The translations under genes and the position numbers were made by a program. 64,000 nucleotides of DNA from Pseudarthrobacter sp. PS3-L1 (GTDB lineage: Bacteria > Actinomycetota > Actinomycetes > Actinomycetales > Micrococcaceae): contig NZ_JASISU010000001.1 in assembly GCF_030063285.1 (NCBI RefSeq), positions 248,001 through 312,000 of the forward strand, given 5' to 3'. This document shows, piece after piece, positions 1 through 8,552 of the stretch; within the stretch, counting starts at the first letter, position 1; the number at the start of each line of letters is the position of its first letter. Below the pieces are notes generated by a model that did not search any database, had not been told where the DNA came from, and saw only the letters and a list, made by a program, of their open reading frames with translations.

Positions 1-645
1 GTCCGCCAGGACCTGGGCTTCAACGTGCCTGGGCTGATCCAGGAAACGCTCCACGAAGCATTCGTCGCGGCCGAACGCGCTGAGGGATTCCCGCACGGCT
101 GATTCGAACGCGTCTTCAATGTCCGCCAGCTGGCGCGCGACCTTCAAGCCGCGCCCGCCACCGCCAAACGCTGCCTTGATTGCCACGGGCAGCCCATACT
201 CCTGCGCGAACGCCAGGACCTCCTCCGCGTTCTTGACGGGCCCGTCACTTCCGGGTACCAACGGCGCCCCGGCCCGGACAGCGATTTCACGTGCAGTGAC
301 TTTGTTGCCAAGCTCCCGAATTGACTGGGGCGAAGGCCCGATCCAGGTCAGCCCAGCGTCTAGCACCGCCTGTGCGAAGTTGGCGTTCTCGGACAGGAAA
401 CCGTAACCGGGGTGTACTGCGTCGGCGCCGGACCTGCGCGCCGCATCGATCAGTTTGGTGATGTCCAGGTACGTCTGTGTCCCTGTGGAACCACCGAGGG
501 CGTAGGCCTCGTCCGCGAACCGCACGTGGACGGCGTCGGCGTCGGGATCCGAATAGACGGCCACGGACAACAGCCCTGCGTCGGAGCAGGCGCGGGCAAT
601 GCGTACTGCGATTTCGCCGCGGTTGGCGATCAGGACTTTTTTCAT
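1..645 (-). CDS. accC: Biotin carboxylase subunit, partial at window edge
   Basis: ATP-dependent carboxylation of biotin, the first half-reaction of a biotin-dependent carboxylase. The translated N-terminus reads [16 protein letters not shown], the hallmark start of the biotin carboxylase N-terminal domain, followed by the [10 protein letters not shown] motif and a glycine-rich ATP-grasp loop ([10 protein letters not shown]). About 215 residues of the usual 450 or more are present; the 3' part lies left of the window. Its ATG overlaps the TGA of the upstream pxpBC gene (ATGA), so it is translationally coupled to a 5-oxoprolinase-type operon. In Actinobacteria these three genes commonly travel together. 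Whether it works with the Pxp enzymes or with an unseen carboxyltransferase cannot be told from this window. Confidence 0.93.
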   Translation of the reverse strand, partial: MKKVLIANRGEIAVRIARACSDAGLLSVAVYSDPDADAVHVRFADEAYALGGSTGTQTYLDITKLIDAARRSGADAVHPGYGFLSENANFAQAVLDAGLTWIGPSPQSIRELGNKVTAREIAVRAGAPLVPGSDGPVKNAEEVLAFAQEYGLPVAIKAAFGGGGRGLKVARQLADIEDAFESAVRESLSAFGRDECFVERFLDQPRHVEAQVLAD

Positions 646-2321
646 GGCGTGGCTCCTTCGGAAGCTTTACCGCGGAGTGCGGGATCAGGACGGGCGGAGA
701 ATTCCTGTGGCGCGGGCGGCTCTGGCTGCAACGTCTCGGCATCGACCACGTGGAAGCGGACACGGTGTCCGGGTGGCAGTTGTGCAGCTGCGGGGTGATC
801 TTCGGGAACGACGACGGCGATCACCGGATATCCGCCGGTCACCGGATGATCGTTAAGGAAGAGGACGGGGTGTCCGTTGGGCGGGACCTGCAGCGCTCCT
901 GCGACGGCTCCCTCACTGGGGAGTTCGCCGCCTCGACTGCGTTCTAGGGCATCCGAGGGGCCGTTGTCCGCACCCGCGGGTGCCAGCCGGATTCCGATCC
1001 GGTTGGACTGTGCGCCCACGGCCCATTCCTGACCGGTGAGGGCCTGAAGCGCGTCAGCGCTAAACCAGTCATCCCGGGGCCCCAGAGTCACCCGCAGTAC
1101 GGCGGGACCTGGCCCTGGCCGAAGCGTTGACGCTTCCGCGCCGCCTACCGGCTGCGAACCGGCCGCGGCAGCCACCGGTAGGACGGTGCCGGCAGCCAGC
1201 GGTTCTGGGCCAATTCCGGACATTGAATCAGTGGACCGGCTGCCCAGCACTGGTGTGGCGTCCAGTCCGCCGCGGATGCCAAGGTAACTGCGGACTCCAG
1301 CGGTCGGTGTGTCCAGACTCAGTGACTCGCCGTCGAGCAACGCAAACGGGGTCCCCATTGCCGGTCGGAGTCGAAGGGCACCTTTGGCATCGCGAACCTC
1401 GAGAGCCACTGTGGCACCCGCAACGGCCACCACGTGATCTCCGCGCGACTGGGCCGAGAAGCCTCCCAGGAGGTTTTCGATGACGGCGGCACCGGGACTG
1501 TTGCCGACCAGCCGGTTGGCCTGCCGGGCAGATTGGTGGTCCGCAGCTCCGGCGGCAGACACGCCAAGGTCCCCGAAGCCAGGGCGGCCAAGATCCTGCA
1601 CAAGGGACTGCAACCCAGGAGCTGTGATCACGAGCGCGGACTGCAGCAAGGACGCATGATCTGCAGGGGCTGGCCGTTCACGTGGGGGTGCCACCTTGAT
1701 TGCCTCACGGACGGCGCGGTAGCGGACGGTGTCGCCGGGGCGGACGAGTGCGGGGGAATCGCGACCCAGCTCCCACAGGACTGCGGACGTTCGCCCGATC
1801 AGCTGCCAGCCGCCAGGCGACTGACGCGGATACACGGCTGAGAAGGCTCCGCCCAGAGCCACGGCGCCAGCGGGGACTGCGGTCCGCGGTGAGGTCCGTC
1901 GCGGCACTTCGAGGCGTTTGTCTTCCCCCACGAGGTAGGTGAATCCCGGGGCAAAGCCACCGAACGCCGCCGTCCACAACTGATCGGTATGCGCAGCCAC
2001 GACCCCATCCGCGCCCAGGCCGGTGAGTTCTCCCACCTCGGCGAGGTCCTCTCCGTCGTACACCACGTCGATGGTGACTTCATGCCCTTTGGCACGGTGC
2101 AGTCCGTCCAGCTCCAACCGCTGGACGGCGGAGTGCCCGGCTACGGCCTGTACCCGGCTGCTGAACTTCACCAGGAGCGTGGCTGCGGCAGCCACTGCGT
2201 CCAGCTGCCCGGGGAGGGGATCGGCGGCTAGGTGCTGGTGCAGGGCCAGTACGGAGGCCAGATCATTCAGTTCCACCAGCCAAGCCCTGGGGCCGGCCCA
2301 TCGGATACCGGTGATGCTCAT
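642..2321 (-). CDS. Fused 5-oxoprolinase subunits PxpB/PxpC (carboxyltransferase-type)
   Basis: A 559-residue fusion of the two subunits that, with PxpA, hydrolyse 5-oxoproline (pyroglutamate) to glutamate using ATP. Roughly residues 1-205 are PxpB/KipI-like ([11 protein letters not shown], the [18 protein letters not shown] stretch). From about residue 225 the PxpC/KipA-like domain follows ([29 protein letters not shown], ending with [14 protein letters not shown]). I chose the ATG at 2321 ([10 protein letters not shown]) because it overlaps the pxpA stop as ATGA and matches the family start; the open frame extends 28 codons further up without such support. Both domains look complete, in contrast to the damaged pxpA just upstream. 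A urea-amidolyase-like carboxylase function is the other annotation often given to such fusions. Confidence 0.9.
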   Translation of the reverse strand: MSITGIRWAGPRAWLVELNDLASVLALHQHLAADPLPGQLDAVAAAATLLVKFSSRVQAVAGHSAVQRLELDGLHRAKGHEVTIDVVYDGEDLAEVGELTGLGADGVVAAHTDQLWTAAFGGFAPGFTYLVGEDKRLEVPRRTSPRTAVPAGAVALGGAFSAVYPRQSPGGWQLIGRTSAVLWELGRDSPALVRPGDTVRYRAVREAIKVAPPRERPAPADHASLLQSALVITAPGLQSLVQDLGRPGFGDLGVSAAGAADHQSARQANRLVGNSPGAAVIENLLGGFSAQSRGDHVVAVAGATVALEVRDAKGALRLRPAMGTPFALLDGESLSLDTPTAGVRSYLGIRGGLDATPVLGSRSTDSMSGIGPEPLAAGTVLPVAAAAGSQPVGGAEASTLRPGPGPAVLRVTLGPRDDWFSADALQALTGQEWAVGAQSNRIGIRLAPAGADNGPSDALERSRGGELPSEGAVAGALQVPPNGHPVLFLNDHPVTGGYPVIAVVVPEDHPAAAQLPPGHRVRFHVVDAETLQPEPPAPQEFSARPDPALRGKASEGATP

Positions 2322-2665
2322 GCAAAACTCCGGACAGTAATGCCGGAAGCGTCGAGGCCGGTGCGGACTGCGGACGCCATCGCAACAGCGCCGCGAGTGT
2401 CCCAATGCACGCAGATCGAGTCTGCCTGGACGTTCAATGCGATGCCGTCCCGGGCCGCAATCTTTCCTTCGGCGGCGAGCCGGACCATGTTTTCGGTGAT
2501 GAGGGCAGCATCGGTTGGGACAGCACCATCTTCGCCGCGAGATACAAGGGTTCCGTCAGGGCTGAAGGCGTGGGCGGCATCAACCACGGCCTGCGCATGG
2601 ACCTCACCCATGGTCCAGCTACCGAAGGATTCACCGACATCACTGTTCATGTCAGTGCTGGGCAT
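2318..2665 (-). pseudogene. pxpA: pxpA (LamB/YcsF family) remnant with internal in-frame deletion
   Basis: The frame starts with the family signature NSDVGESFGSWTMG and ends with the normal C-terminus (SPDGTLVSRGEDGAV, then SICVHWDT and [17 protein letters not shown]). Only 115 residues remain, against about 250 usual for PxpA. The segment between residue 20 and the SPDGTL block is missing except for a short piece, EVHAQAVVDA, which in intact members sits near residue 130. This suggests two separate in-frame deletions. The missing central part contains most of the TIM-barrel-like core, so the product should be inactive although reading frame and ATGA coupling to pxpBC are kept. ATG at 2665; no second copy is seen in the window. 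Confidence 0.82.
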
Positions 2666-2714
2666 GTGATCTCCGCCTCAAGTTGCATGGATTCATCATG
2701 CCCTACAACAATGG

Positions 2715-2727
2715 ATTGTTCAACAAT
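2715..2727. promoter_or_regulatory. 13-bp dyad ATTGTT-C-AACAAT upstream of pxp operon
   Basis: Perfect inverted repeat with 6-bp arms and a single central base, about 50 bp upstream of the pxpA start. Its length and position fit an operator for a GntR-type repressor, but no such regulator gene is adjacent in the window. The assignment rests on symmetry and position only. Confidence 0.45.
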
Positions 2728-2823
2728 TAGTCCAGAAGTGCCCATCTATTCTGGTGCAGTGTGTGGTTGCTGCCTGGGCCATCAGCTCCGGCCATCACGT
2801 CCGGGCGGCCGGGCAGGGCTGCC

Positions 2824-4698
2824 TCAGCCCAGCAGGTCGTCGATGTAGCACCAGCGCCATTCTTCTCCCGGCTCCACACTGCGCATCACCGGGTGCCCTG
2901 TTTCCCTGAAGTGCCGGGTGGCATGGAGCCCCACCGATGAATCGCAGCAGCCCACGTTCCCGCAGCTCAGGCACATCCTCAGGTGCACAGGATCGGTCCC
3001 TTCCTGCGCACAGTCGAGGCAGGCCGGATTCTCTGGAACGTCATGGCCTTCGGCAGCCACCAGATGGTCACACGTTCCACCGGGTTGGGACAGGCCTTCG
3101 CCGCCCCCGCCATCGCGTGGGTCCAGTTCATCCAGTGACGCATCCAGCATGGATTCTTCGACATCCAGGCGTTCCAAGACTTCCGTGAGTACCTCATGGG
3201 CAAAATCCCCACCTCGCCGCAGCTCCAGAACCTTGGCCCGTTCGGCTTCCAGCATGGCCATCCGCAGCTGTGCATAGCGTTGGCTGGGAGTCGCGGCGTC
3301 CGCCGTCGGACGTCCCAGACGCTCCCAGGCAGCCAGGCCCCGTTCCTGGGTCCGCCGCCTGAGCATGTCCATCACCTCGGGTGGATCGGTTTCGAGCTGG
3401 ATATCCTGCAACCGTTCAACGCCGGCAGCTGTTGCGAGCTGCATCAGTGAGGCTTGGTTGAGTGCGTCCTCGCGCCTGTCTGGACCCTGCACCCCGAGGA
3501 ACCTGACCAGCAGGGGAAGCGTGAACCCCTGCAGCCCCAGCGTCCCAGCGACCACCACCAGGGCGGCAAGGATCAAGACGTTTCGGTGCTCCAGATCGGC
3601 AGGCAGAGTGAGGACGGCCGCCAGCGTGACCACACCTCGCATTCCAGCCCAGGACACGATCGCAGCAGCCTGCCATGAGGGTTCCGGATCAGCCCGCCGC
3701 ACTGCCGGGAAGAGCCGTGGTAGGTAGGTGGCCGGGAAGACCCAGATGGGCCGCAGGACCAGGACTGCGACGAGGATGATAAGGCACCCGAGCCAGACGC
3801 GGCCAGCGCCTAGCGAATCATCCTGGACGCCCTCAATGATGGTCCGCACCTGGAGCCCGATCAGGAGAAAGACTGAGTTTTCAAGCAGGAACTGGACAGT
3901 GTCCCAGTTGCTGCGGGCGCTCTGCCGTGCTGCACCATTCGGCATGGAAGGTGCTTTGGTGCCCATGACCAGGCCAGTTACGACGACGGCGAGTACCCCT
4001 GACGCGTGAATCGCCTCCGCTGGCAGGAAAGCGACAAACGGTGCCATGAGCGAGGTCGAGGTATTGATGGCCACGTTCCGGATCCGCTGGCGGACCGCTG
4101 TCAGGATAAAGGCCACCGCGAGTCCCACCACCAGCCCACCGCCGGCCGCGACGAGAAAACCACCAGCAATGTCCATGGCGGATACCGAGCCGGCAATGGC
4201 TGCGATTGCGGCGCGGAGGCAAACGAGGGCCGTAGCGTCATTGACCAGGGATTCGCCCTCCAGGATGCTGACAACCCGGCGGGGCATACCCACTTTCCGG
4301 GCGATGGACGTGGCTGCCACGGCATCAGGCGGTGCCACCACCGCACCCAGGGCTATTGCAGCGGCCAGCGGAATTTCGGGGAAAAGCCAGGACACCACGA
4401 TACCGATCGCGAGAGTTCCGAAGATCACGTAGCCTACCGACAAAAGGCCGATGTTGCGGATGTTCGACCTGAAATCAAACAGCGACGTCCGGAATGCTGC
4501 CGCGTAGAGCAGCGGTGGAAGAAGCCCGATCAGGACCAGCTCCGGGTTGAGCTCGATTTCAGGGATGAACGGCAGGAAAGAGCCGGCAATTCCTGCGAGT
4601 ACAAGAAGCAGGGGCACTGAAATGTTCAGTTTTCGTCCCAGGGCACTGCCCGCGCACACTACCGCAACAATCACCAAGAGGCCGAGGGCTATTTCCAT
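2824..4698 (-). CDS. Na+/H+ antiporter (NhaP/CPA1) with C-terminal UBP zinc finger
   Basis: Membrane cation/proton exchanger of 624 residues. Hydrophobic segments fill residues 1 to about 420, with the CPA1 core motif GAVVAPPDAVAATSIA (about residues 125-140, the Asp-containing ion site) and ESLVNDATALV. A cytoplasmic region follows. The last 80 or so residues form a UBP-type zinc finger (CDHLV, NPACLDCAQEG, HLRMCLSCGNVGCCDSS, HATRHFRETGHPV) with the expected Cys/His pattern. The ATG at 4698 (MEIALGLLVIVAVV) is chosen because it begins directly with the first membrane helix; the frame stays open 91 codons upstream without coding character. It is divergent from the MpaB-type gene. The zinc finger fusion recurs in actinobacterial NhaP proteins, role unknown. 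Confidence 0.92.
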   Translation of the reverse strand: MEIALGLLVIVAVVCAGSALGRKLNISVPLLLVLAGIAGSFLPFIPEIELNPELVLIGLLPPLLYAAAFRTSLFDFRSNIRNIGLLSVGYVIFGTLAIGIVVSWLFPEIPLAAAIALGAVVAPPDAVAATSIARKVGMPRRVVSILEGESLVNDATALVCLRAAIAAIAGSVSAMDIAGGFLVAAGGGLVVGLAVAFILTAVRQRIRNVAINTSTSLMAPFVAFLPAEAIHASGVLAVVVTGLVMGTKAPSMPNGAARQSARSNWDTVQFLLENSVFLLIGLQVRTIIEGVQDDSLGAGRVWLGCLIILVAVLVLRPIWVFPATYLPRLFPAVRRADPEPSWQAAAIVSWAGMRGVVTLAAVLTLPADLEHRNVLILAALVVVAGTLGLQGFTLPLLVRFLGVQGPDRREDALNQASLMQLATAAGVERLQDIQLETDPPEVMDMLRRRTQERGLAAWERLGRPTADAATPSQRYAQLRMAMLEAERAKVLELRRGGDFAHEVLTEVLERLDVEESMLDASLDELDPRDGGGGEGLSQPGGTCDHLVAAEGHDVPENPACLDCAQEGTDPVHLRMCLSCGNVGCCDSSVGLHATRHFRETGHPVMRSVEPGEEWRWCYIDDLLG

Positions 4699-4810
4699 GA
4701 GGTCATTCTGACAGGTAGGTGCCCGTGTGGTCGCTTGGTGTTCGCCTGCAGTTCCCCACACCGCACGCATCCCAACTGCCCAGGTGGTGCGCGTCAGGCT
4801 CGGGTATGGT

Positions 4811-5596
4811 ATGGGCATGGTTCGTGGACTGGTTGATATTGGCGCTGAGAGCGTGCTGTTGGCTGGCGCTGGGCGGGCAATTCTGCTGCAGATCGCCAAC
4901 CCCGCCGTTGGGTTGGGCGTTGCGGAACACAGTAACTTCGCTGAGCGTCCACTGGATCGGCTTCGCGGCACCCTTACCTATGTCTACGGAGTGGTGTACG
5001 GCACTGACGAGCAATGCCGGAAGGTCCGTCGGATTGTTAATAGAGCCCACGCGCCGGTCCATCGGGAGGCAACTGCAGAGACCCGCGGCTACAGCGCCTT
5101 TGATGCGCAGGCACAATTATGGGTGGTAGCCACCCTCTATGAAACAGCCGTCATGGTGTACCAGAAGGTCTACGGAACGCTCGACGACGAATCGGCTGAC
5201 CGCGTATATCTCGAGTACGAGAAGATTGGCACTGCACTGCAGCTCCCGTCCGGGATGTGGCCCAGGGATCGCCCCGCATTCCAGGCGTATTGGGATCGCA
5301 GCGTTGGTGCACTGGACGTCGTTCCGGAGGTACAGCTGGTGGCTCGGGATCTGCTGTATCTGAACAGTGGCCCCGTGTGGTTGAGAATGAGCATGCCCGT
5401 CGCCCGGTTCGTGACCGCAGGCCTCCTGCCTGCGCAGCTTCGCCAGAGTTTCGGGCTACCGTGGAGCGCCCGACGTCAGCGGCGGTTCACCAGGCTGATG
5501 GGCTTCACGGCTTGGCTATACCCACGTTTCCCCCTGGGGCTTCGGCACGGCGTCAAAAATTGGTGTCTCCGTACCTTGGATGCCACGGCGGACTAG
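4811..5596 (+). CDS. MpaB-type oxygenase (DUF2236 family)
   Basis: About 260 residues resembling the ER-bound oxygenase MpaB/rubber-oxygenase catalytic family, putative haem-dependent enzymes. Supporting features are the opening GLVDIGAESVLLAGAGRAILLQIANPAVG, the VYGTDEQCRKVRRIVNRAHAPV block with conserved Arg and His, and the FDAQAQLWVVATLYETAV segment. Two starts compete, ATG 4811 and ATG 4817 (MVRGLVDIG), neither with a strong ribosome binding site. Substrate is unknown. The intergenic space to the divergent antiporter is 112 bp and must carry both promoters. Downstream, the TetR gene converges on it. Confidence 0.78.
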   Translation: MGMVRGLVDIGAESVLLAGAGRAILLQIANPAVGLGVAEHSNFAERPLDRLRGTLTYVYGVVYGTDEQCRKVRRIVNRAHAPVHREATAETRGYSAFDAQAQLWVVATLYETAVMVYQKVYGTLDDESADRVYLEYEKIGTALQLPSGMWPRDRPAFQAYWDRSVGALDVVPEVQLVARDLLYLNSGPVWLRMSMPVARFVTAGLLPAQLRQSFGLPWSARRQRRFTRLMGFTAWLYPRFPLGLRHGVKNWCLRTLDATAD

Positions 5597-5659
5597 CCGC
5601 AATACCAGATCCCGGTAGTCACGACGACGGCAGCGGCCAGGTTTTGGGCCCAGGTCCGG

Positions 5660-6295
5660 TCAGTCCCGGGCAGCGGGGGACAGCGCTACCCCGATCAGCA
5701 CTTCTGCCGCGGCACGCGCCTGCCGCGCAGGTTCGGAACTTGCCGCAATGGCCGCCGTCGTAATGGCTCCCTCCGCAAGAATGGCAAGCTGTGGTGCCAG
5801 GCCGGGGGGTGCTCCCAATTCTGTGGCCAGGTCTGCCAGGTAATCCTGGAAGTGCTTCTTCTGTTCACGGACGATGGTGGTGATCCGCCCTGACGCGCCA
5901 CCCACCTCGCCGAACGAGTTGATGAATGCGCAACCGCGGAATCCTTCTGAGGTGAACCAGCCAGCAAGGAAGTCATACACTGCCAAAAGCCTTTGGCGAG
6001 GATCTGCGGCAGCCTGTACCTGGGCATCTATCCCTGAACTCCAGGCATCGCGCCATATCCCAAGGACCTCCTCAATGAGGAGGTCCTTGGAGGGGAAAAG
6101 CTGATAAAGGCGCCGGAGCGACACGTTTGCCTCGGTACGCAAGTCATCCATGCCTACTGCCGTGAAACCCCGAGCATAAAAAAGGACTGCGGCAGCGGCG
6201 AGGATGTCGGATCTTGCACTGTCGGCGACAGGGCGGGCGCGGGATGGCTGGGGGTGGGCTGGCGCCGGGCTGTGTCCCGTTTGCCGCTGTGTCAT
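5660..6295 (-). CDS. TetR/AcrR family transcriptional regulator
   Basis: 211 residues. An N-terminal helix-turn-helix occupies about residues 28-75 (ARSDILAAAAVLFYARGFTAVGMDDL followed by VSLRRLYQLFPSKDLLIEEVL). The C-terminal ligand domain includes the YDFLAGWFTSEGFRGCAFINSFGEV segment, typical of regulators described as TetR C-terminal domain 16-like. A near-perfect 16-bp operator lies between this gene and the divergent sigma factor gene, 64 bp upstream of its ATG, so autoregulation and control of the divergent unit are likely. The inducer is not predictable. Confidence 0.9.
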   Translation of the reverse strand: MTQRQTGHSPAPAHPQPSRARPVADSARSDILAAAAVLFYARGFTAVGMDDLRTEANVSLRRLYQLFPSKDLLIEEVLGIWRDAWSSGIDAQVQAAADPRQRLLAVYDFLAGWFTSEGFRGCAFINSFGEVGGASGRITTIVREQKKHFQDYLADLATELGAPPGLAPQLAILAEGAITTAAIAASSEPARQARAAAEVLIGVALSPAARD

Positions 6296-6358
6296 AAGCC
6301 GTTCTTCCCGAATTCAGTTGCATGCATAACGATCTACCTCTACTGTAAAGCACATGAT

Positions 6359-6374
6359 GAGAACGAACGTTCTC
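6359..6374. promoter_or_regulatory. TetR-type operator GAGAACGAACGTTCTC
   Basis: Perfect inverted repeat with 7-bp arms (GAGAACG / CGTTCTC) and an AA centre, in the intergenic region between the TetR gene and the divergent sigma factor gene. Its spacing and composition match classic TetR/AcrR operators. It ends 25 bp upstream of the sigma factor ATG, so a bound repressor would block that unit. Confidence 0.7.
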
Positions 6375-6399
6375 GCACTCCACCGAATGGATCTGCATC

Positions 6400-6933
6400 A
6401 TGGCTCTCGGCACTGGCGTCACCGGAAGGGGACCGTCTCCGGACCTCTCCTCCCTCCTTATGAGAATTGCCCGTGGCGATCAGGATGCTTTCAGCGATTT
6501 CTACAGCAGAACCGCCACGGAAGTGTACGGCTTTGTGCACGGCGTGGTGGTGGATCGCCAACTTAGCGAAGATGCCACGAGGGACGCCTACCTCTCTGTC
6601 TGGCGGGATGCCTCGCTCTTCAACGCAGGCCAAGGGAGCGCGTCCGCCTGGCTGAGGACCATAGCCCAGCGGACAGCAGTAAAGTTCTTGCGCTCGCGGG
6701 AGGCCCCGGCTAACAATGCTGGCGTGGAAACCGCTGTTGCGACAATTCCGACGCACACTGCTGCCGGGCTGTCGGCCGTTCAGCATGAGGCATTGCACTG
6801 TGCCTACCTTGCAGGGCTTACCGGCGCTGAGATTGCCAGGAAATTGGCGCTCCCCCTCTCCACCATCAACGCCAACCTCACAGATGCCGTGCGGATCCTG
6901 GGGCTCCGGGGGAAAGCGGCTGGTGCTTTCTGA
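6400..6933 (+). CDS. ECF-like RNA polymerase sigma factor
   Basis: 177 residues with sigma-70 region 2 at about residues 20-95 (LLMRIARGDQDAFSDFYSRTATEVYGFVHGVV, then AYLSVWRDASLF and SASAWLRTIAQRTAVKFLRS). Region 4 is near the C-terminus (VQHEALHCAYLAGLTGAEIARKLALPLSTINANLTDAVRIL). It resembles the SigK/RpoE class of extracytoplasmic-function sigma factors. No recognisable anti-sigma factor follows; instead a small unknown protein overlaps its stop (TGATG). The TetR operator sits directly upstream. The region 2 segment is somewhat divergent (DATRDAYLSVW), so promoter specificity cannot be inferred. Confidence 0.85.
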   Translation: MALGTGVTGRGPSPDLSSLLMRIARGDQDAFSDFYSRTATEVYGFVHGVVVDRQLSEDATRDAYLSVWRDASLFNAGQGSASAWLRTIAQRTAVKFLRSREAPANNAGVETAVATIPTHTAAGLSAVQHEALHCAYLAGLTGAEIARKLALPLSTINANLTDAVRILGLRGKAAGAF

Positions 6934-7235
6934 TGCTTGATCATCCGCATCTCTGGCCGGAAGGAGTGCACGGGGGCAGCGCGGCGAATCATGTAGGCGC
7001 GTTCCTGGTCGAGGCGACCACACGCAGCCCGCTCATTGTGACCGGGCTGGGCGCAGATCAGCTCTACGGGCTCTACATCAGCTGGTGCACCATCAGCCGG
7101 GTGGATTCCCTTACCGAGGATGCTTTGTGGGTAGCACTCGGGGAACGGGGGATCGCACCGGGTGAAAACTCGCTGACCATGACCGGACCCGCCGCTGCCG
7201 ATTACATCCTCGAGTCATACCCCGTTTCTGCCTGA
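6933..7235 (+). CDS. Conserved hypothetical protein, coupled to sigma factor
   Basis: 100 residues, start codon overlapping the sigma factor stop (TGATG), hence translationally coupled. No transmembrane segment and no family I recognise. The composition is normal for the genome, with LIVTGLGADQLYGLYISWC in the middle. Position suggests a partner or regulator of the sigma factor, but there is no cysteine/histidine zinc motif (ZAS) and no membrane anchor as in usual anti-sigma factors. A hairpin terminator follows. Confidence 0.6.
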   Translation: MLDHPHLWPEGVHGGSAANHVGAFLVEATTRSPLIVTGLGADQLYGLYISWCTISRVDSLTEDALWVALGERGIAPGENSLTMTGPAAADYILESYPVSA

Positions 7236-7272
7236 GCCAACTTCTTCGCCGATCTCGTAGGGCAGCAAGGGT

Positions 7273-7303
7273 CCCCGGTGCAACCTCCACGGTTGCACCG
7301 GGG
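7273..7303. terminator. Bidirectional hairpin between convergent genes
   Basis: 13-bp perfect stem CCCCGGTGCAACC / GGTTGCACCGGGG around a 5-nt loop, between the small + strand gene and the convergent SDR gene. No T-tract, so it may work as a weak or factor-assisted terminator for both sides. Confidence 0.6.
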
Positions 7304-7330
7304 CTAGCTGGCAAGTGACAGGGCGTCAGT

Positions 7331-8413
7331 TCAAGGAACCAGGCGATCCTGGCTGTACCGGGCAAAGAGGTCGGTGAAGGCATCCTCTGTGCGCCGAAAC
7401 CCGGAGAATCCGGCGATGCGACTCTTGCCCATGTCTGCAACAACTTCAATGTCGCGGCCCAAGTCACCGTCGGTGTGCCACCAGGACGCAATGCGGGAAA
7501 GATCGGCTTCAGCCAACCCGTGCTTCTCGGAGATAGTGGCCCACACGCCCTCCATGCCAGCCATCTGCTCTTCCAGCGGGCGGGGTTTGCCTTCGAATCC
7601 CACGGCCTCCACACCGAAGTACGCAGCCAGACGCGGCCACATCCATCGCCACCGGAAAACGTCGCCGTTAACTATGTTGTAGGCCTCGTCAGCAGCGCCC
7701 GGTGTGGTCGCGGCCCAGATCATGTGGTCAGCCAGGAGCCCGCTGTCCGTCATGTCAACCAGAGAGTTCCACTGTGTTTCTGAGCCCGGGAAGATAAAGG
7801 GGATCTCCAGTTCGCGGCAGATTGCGGCCTGCGCGGCGAGCGTGAGTCCCATGTTCATGGCGTTGCCCACTGCGTGTCCGATCACAGTATGGGCGCGATG
7901 GACAGACCAAGTAAATCCCTGCGCTGCGGCAGCTTCCCAGAGGACGTCCTCCTGGGCGTAGTAAAAATTGTCTACGTCCAGGCGGGGCTCTTCCTCGTGG
8001 AACGGAGTGTCAGGCATTTCGCCTGCCGCATAGGCCTCGAAGGGCCCGAGATAGTGTTTCAGGCCCGTCATCAACGCCACGTGTTCAACTGGCGCATCCT
8101 TGAGGGCGGCCAGCAGGTTACGCAGCATTCCAGCGTTCACGTCAATGTTTTCCTGCTCCGTATCCTGCCGGAGCCAGGCCGTGAAGAAGACGTGGGTAGG
8201 GCGCTCGCCAGCCAGAGCCTCTGCCAGGCTCTTCGCCGAGGTCAGGTCCGCGGCGATATGGCGTGCTCCGACCTGACCGGTGTCCCTCCGCGACAGGGCC
8301 AGCACATTCCAGCCCTCGGTGGAGAGCTGGGAAACCAGGGCTGAGCCCGCGATTCCACTCGCTCCCACAACAAGGGCTGTGCGGGTATTTTCGGGTACTT
8401 CCATGGCAGTCAT
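7331..8413 (-). CDS. SDR family oxidoreductase (PRISE / iridoid-synthase-like)
   Basis: 360 residues, an atypical short-chain dehydrogenase. The Rossmann motif VVGASGIAGSAL is near the N-terminus (about residues 14-25). The segments HVALMTGLKHYLGPFEAY and DNFYYAQEDVLWEAAA match the progesterone 5-beta-reductase/iridoid synthase-like group, where the active-site Tyr lies in FYYxxED rather than YxxxK. NADPH-dependent reduction of an enone or ketone is the family chemistry; substrate unknown. The ATG at 8413 (MTAMEVPENTR) is preceded by a strong GAGGAGG ribosome binding site, so the longer frame to 8482 is rejected. No obvious operon partner. Confidence 0.85.
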   Translation of the reverse strand: MTAMEVPENTRTALVVGASGIAGSALVSQLSTEGWNVLALSRRDTGQVGARHIAADLTSAKSLAEALAGERPTHVFFTAWLRQDTEQENIDVNAGMLRNLLAALKDAPVEHVALMTGLKHYLGPFEAYAAGEMPDTPFHEEEPRLDVDNFYYAQEDVLWEAAAAQGFTWSVHRAHTVIGHAVGNAMNMGLTLAAQAAICRELEIPFIFPGSETQWNSLVDMTDSGLLADHMIWAATTPGAADEAYNIVNGDVFRWRWMWPRLAAYFGVEAVGFEGKPRPLEEQMAGMEGVWATISEKHGLAEADLSRIASWWHTDGDLGRDIEVVADMGKSRIAGFSGFRRTEDAFTDLFARYSQDRLVP

Positions 8414-8552
8414 ATGGTGCCCTCCTCGATGGTGCAGCGATATTCCCCAGCACTCCACTCTAGGTGTGAGGCGCCGGTGCACGCAGTCAATCGCATGTAA
8501 TGCGCCAGGCGCTTAAAACAGATGGACGATGCTTCGGACGGTGCGGGCTGTC

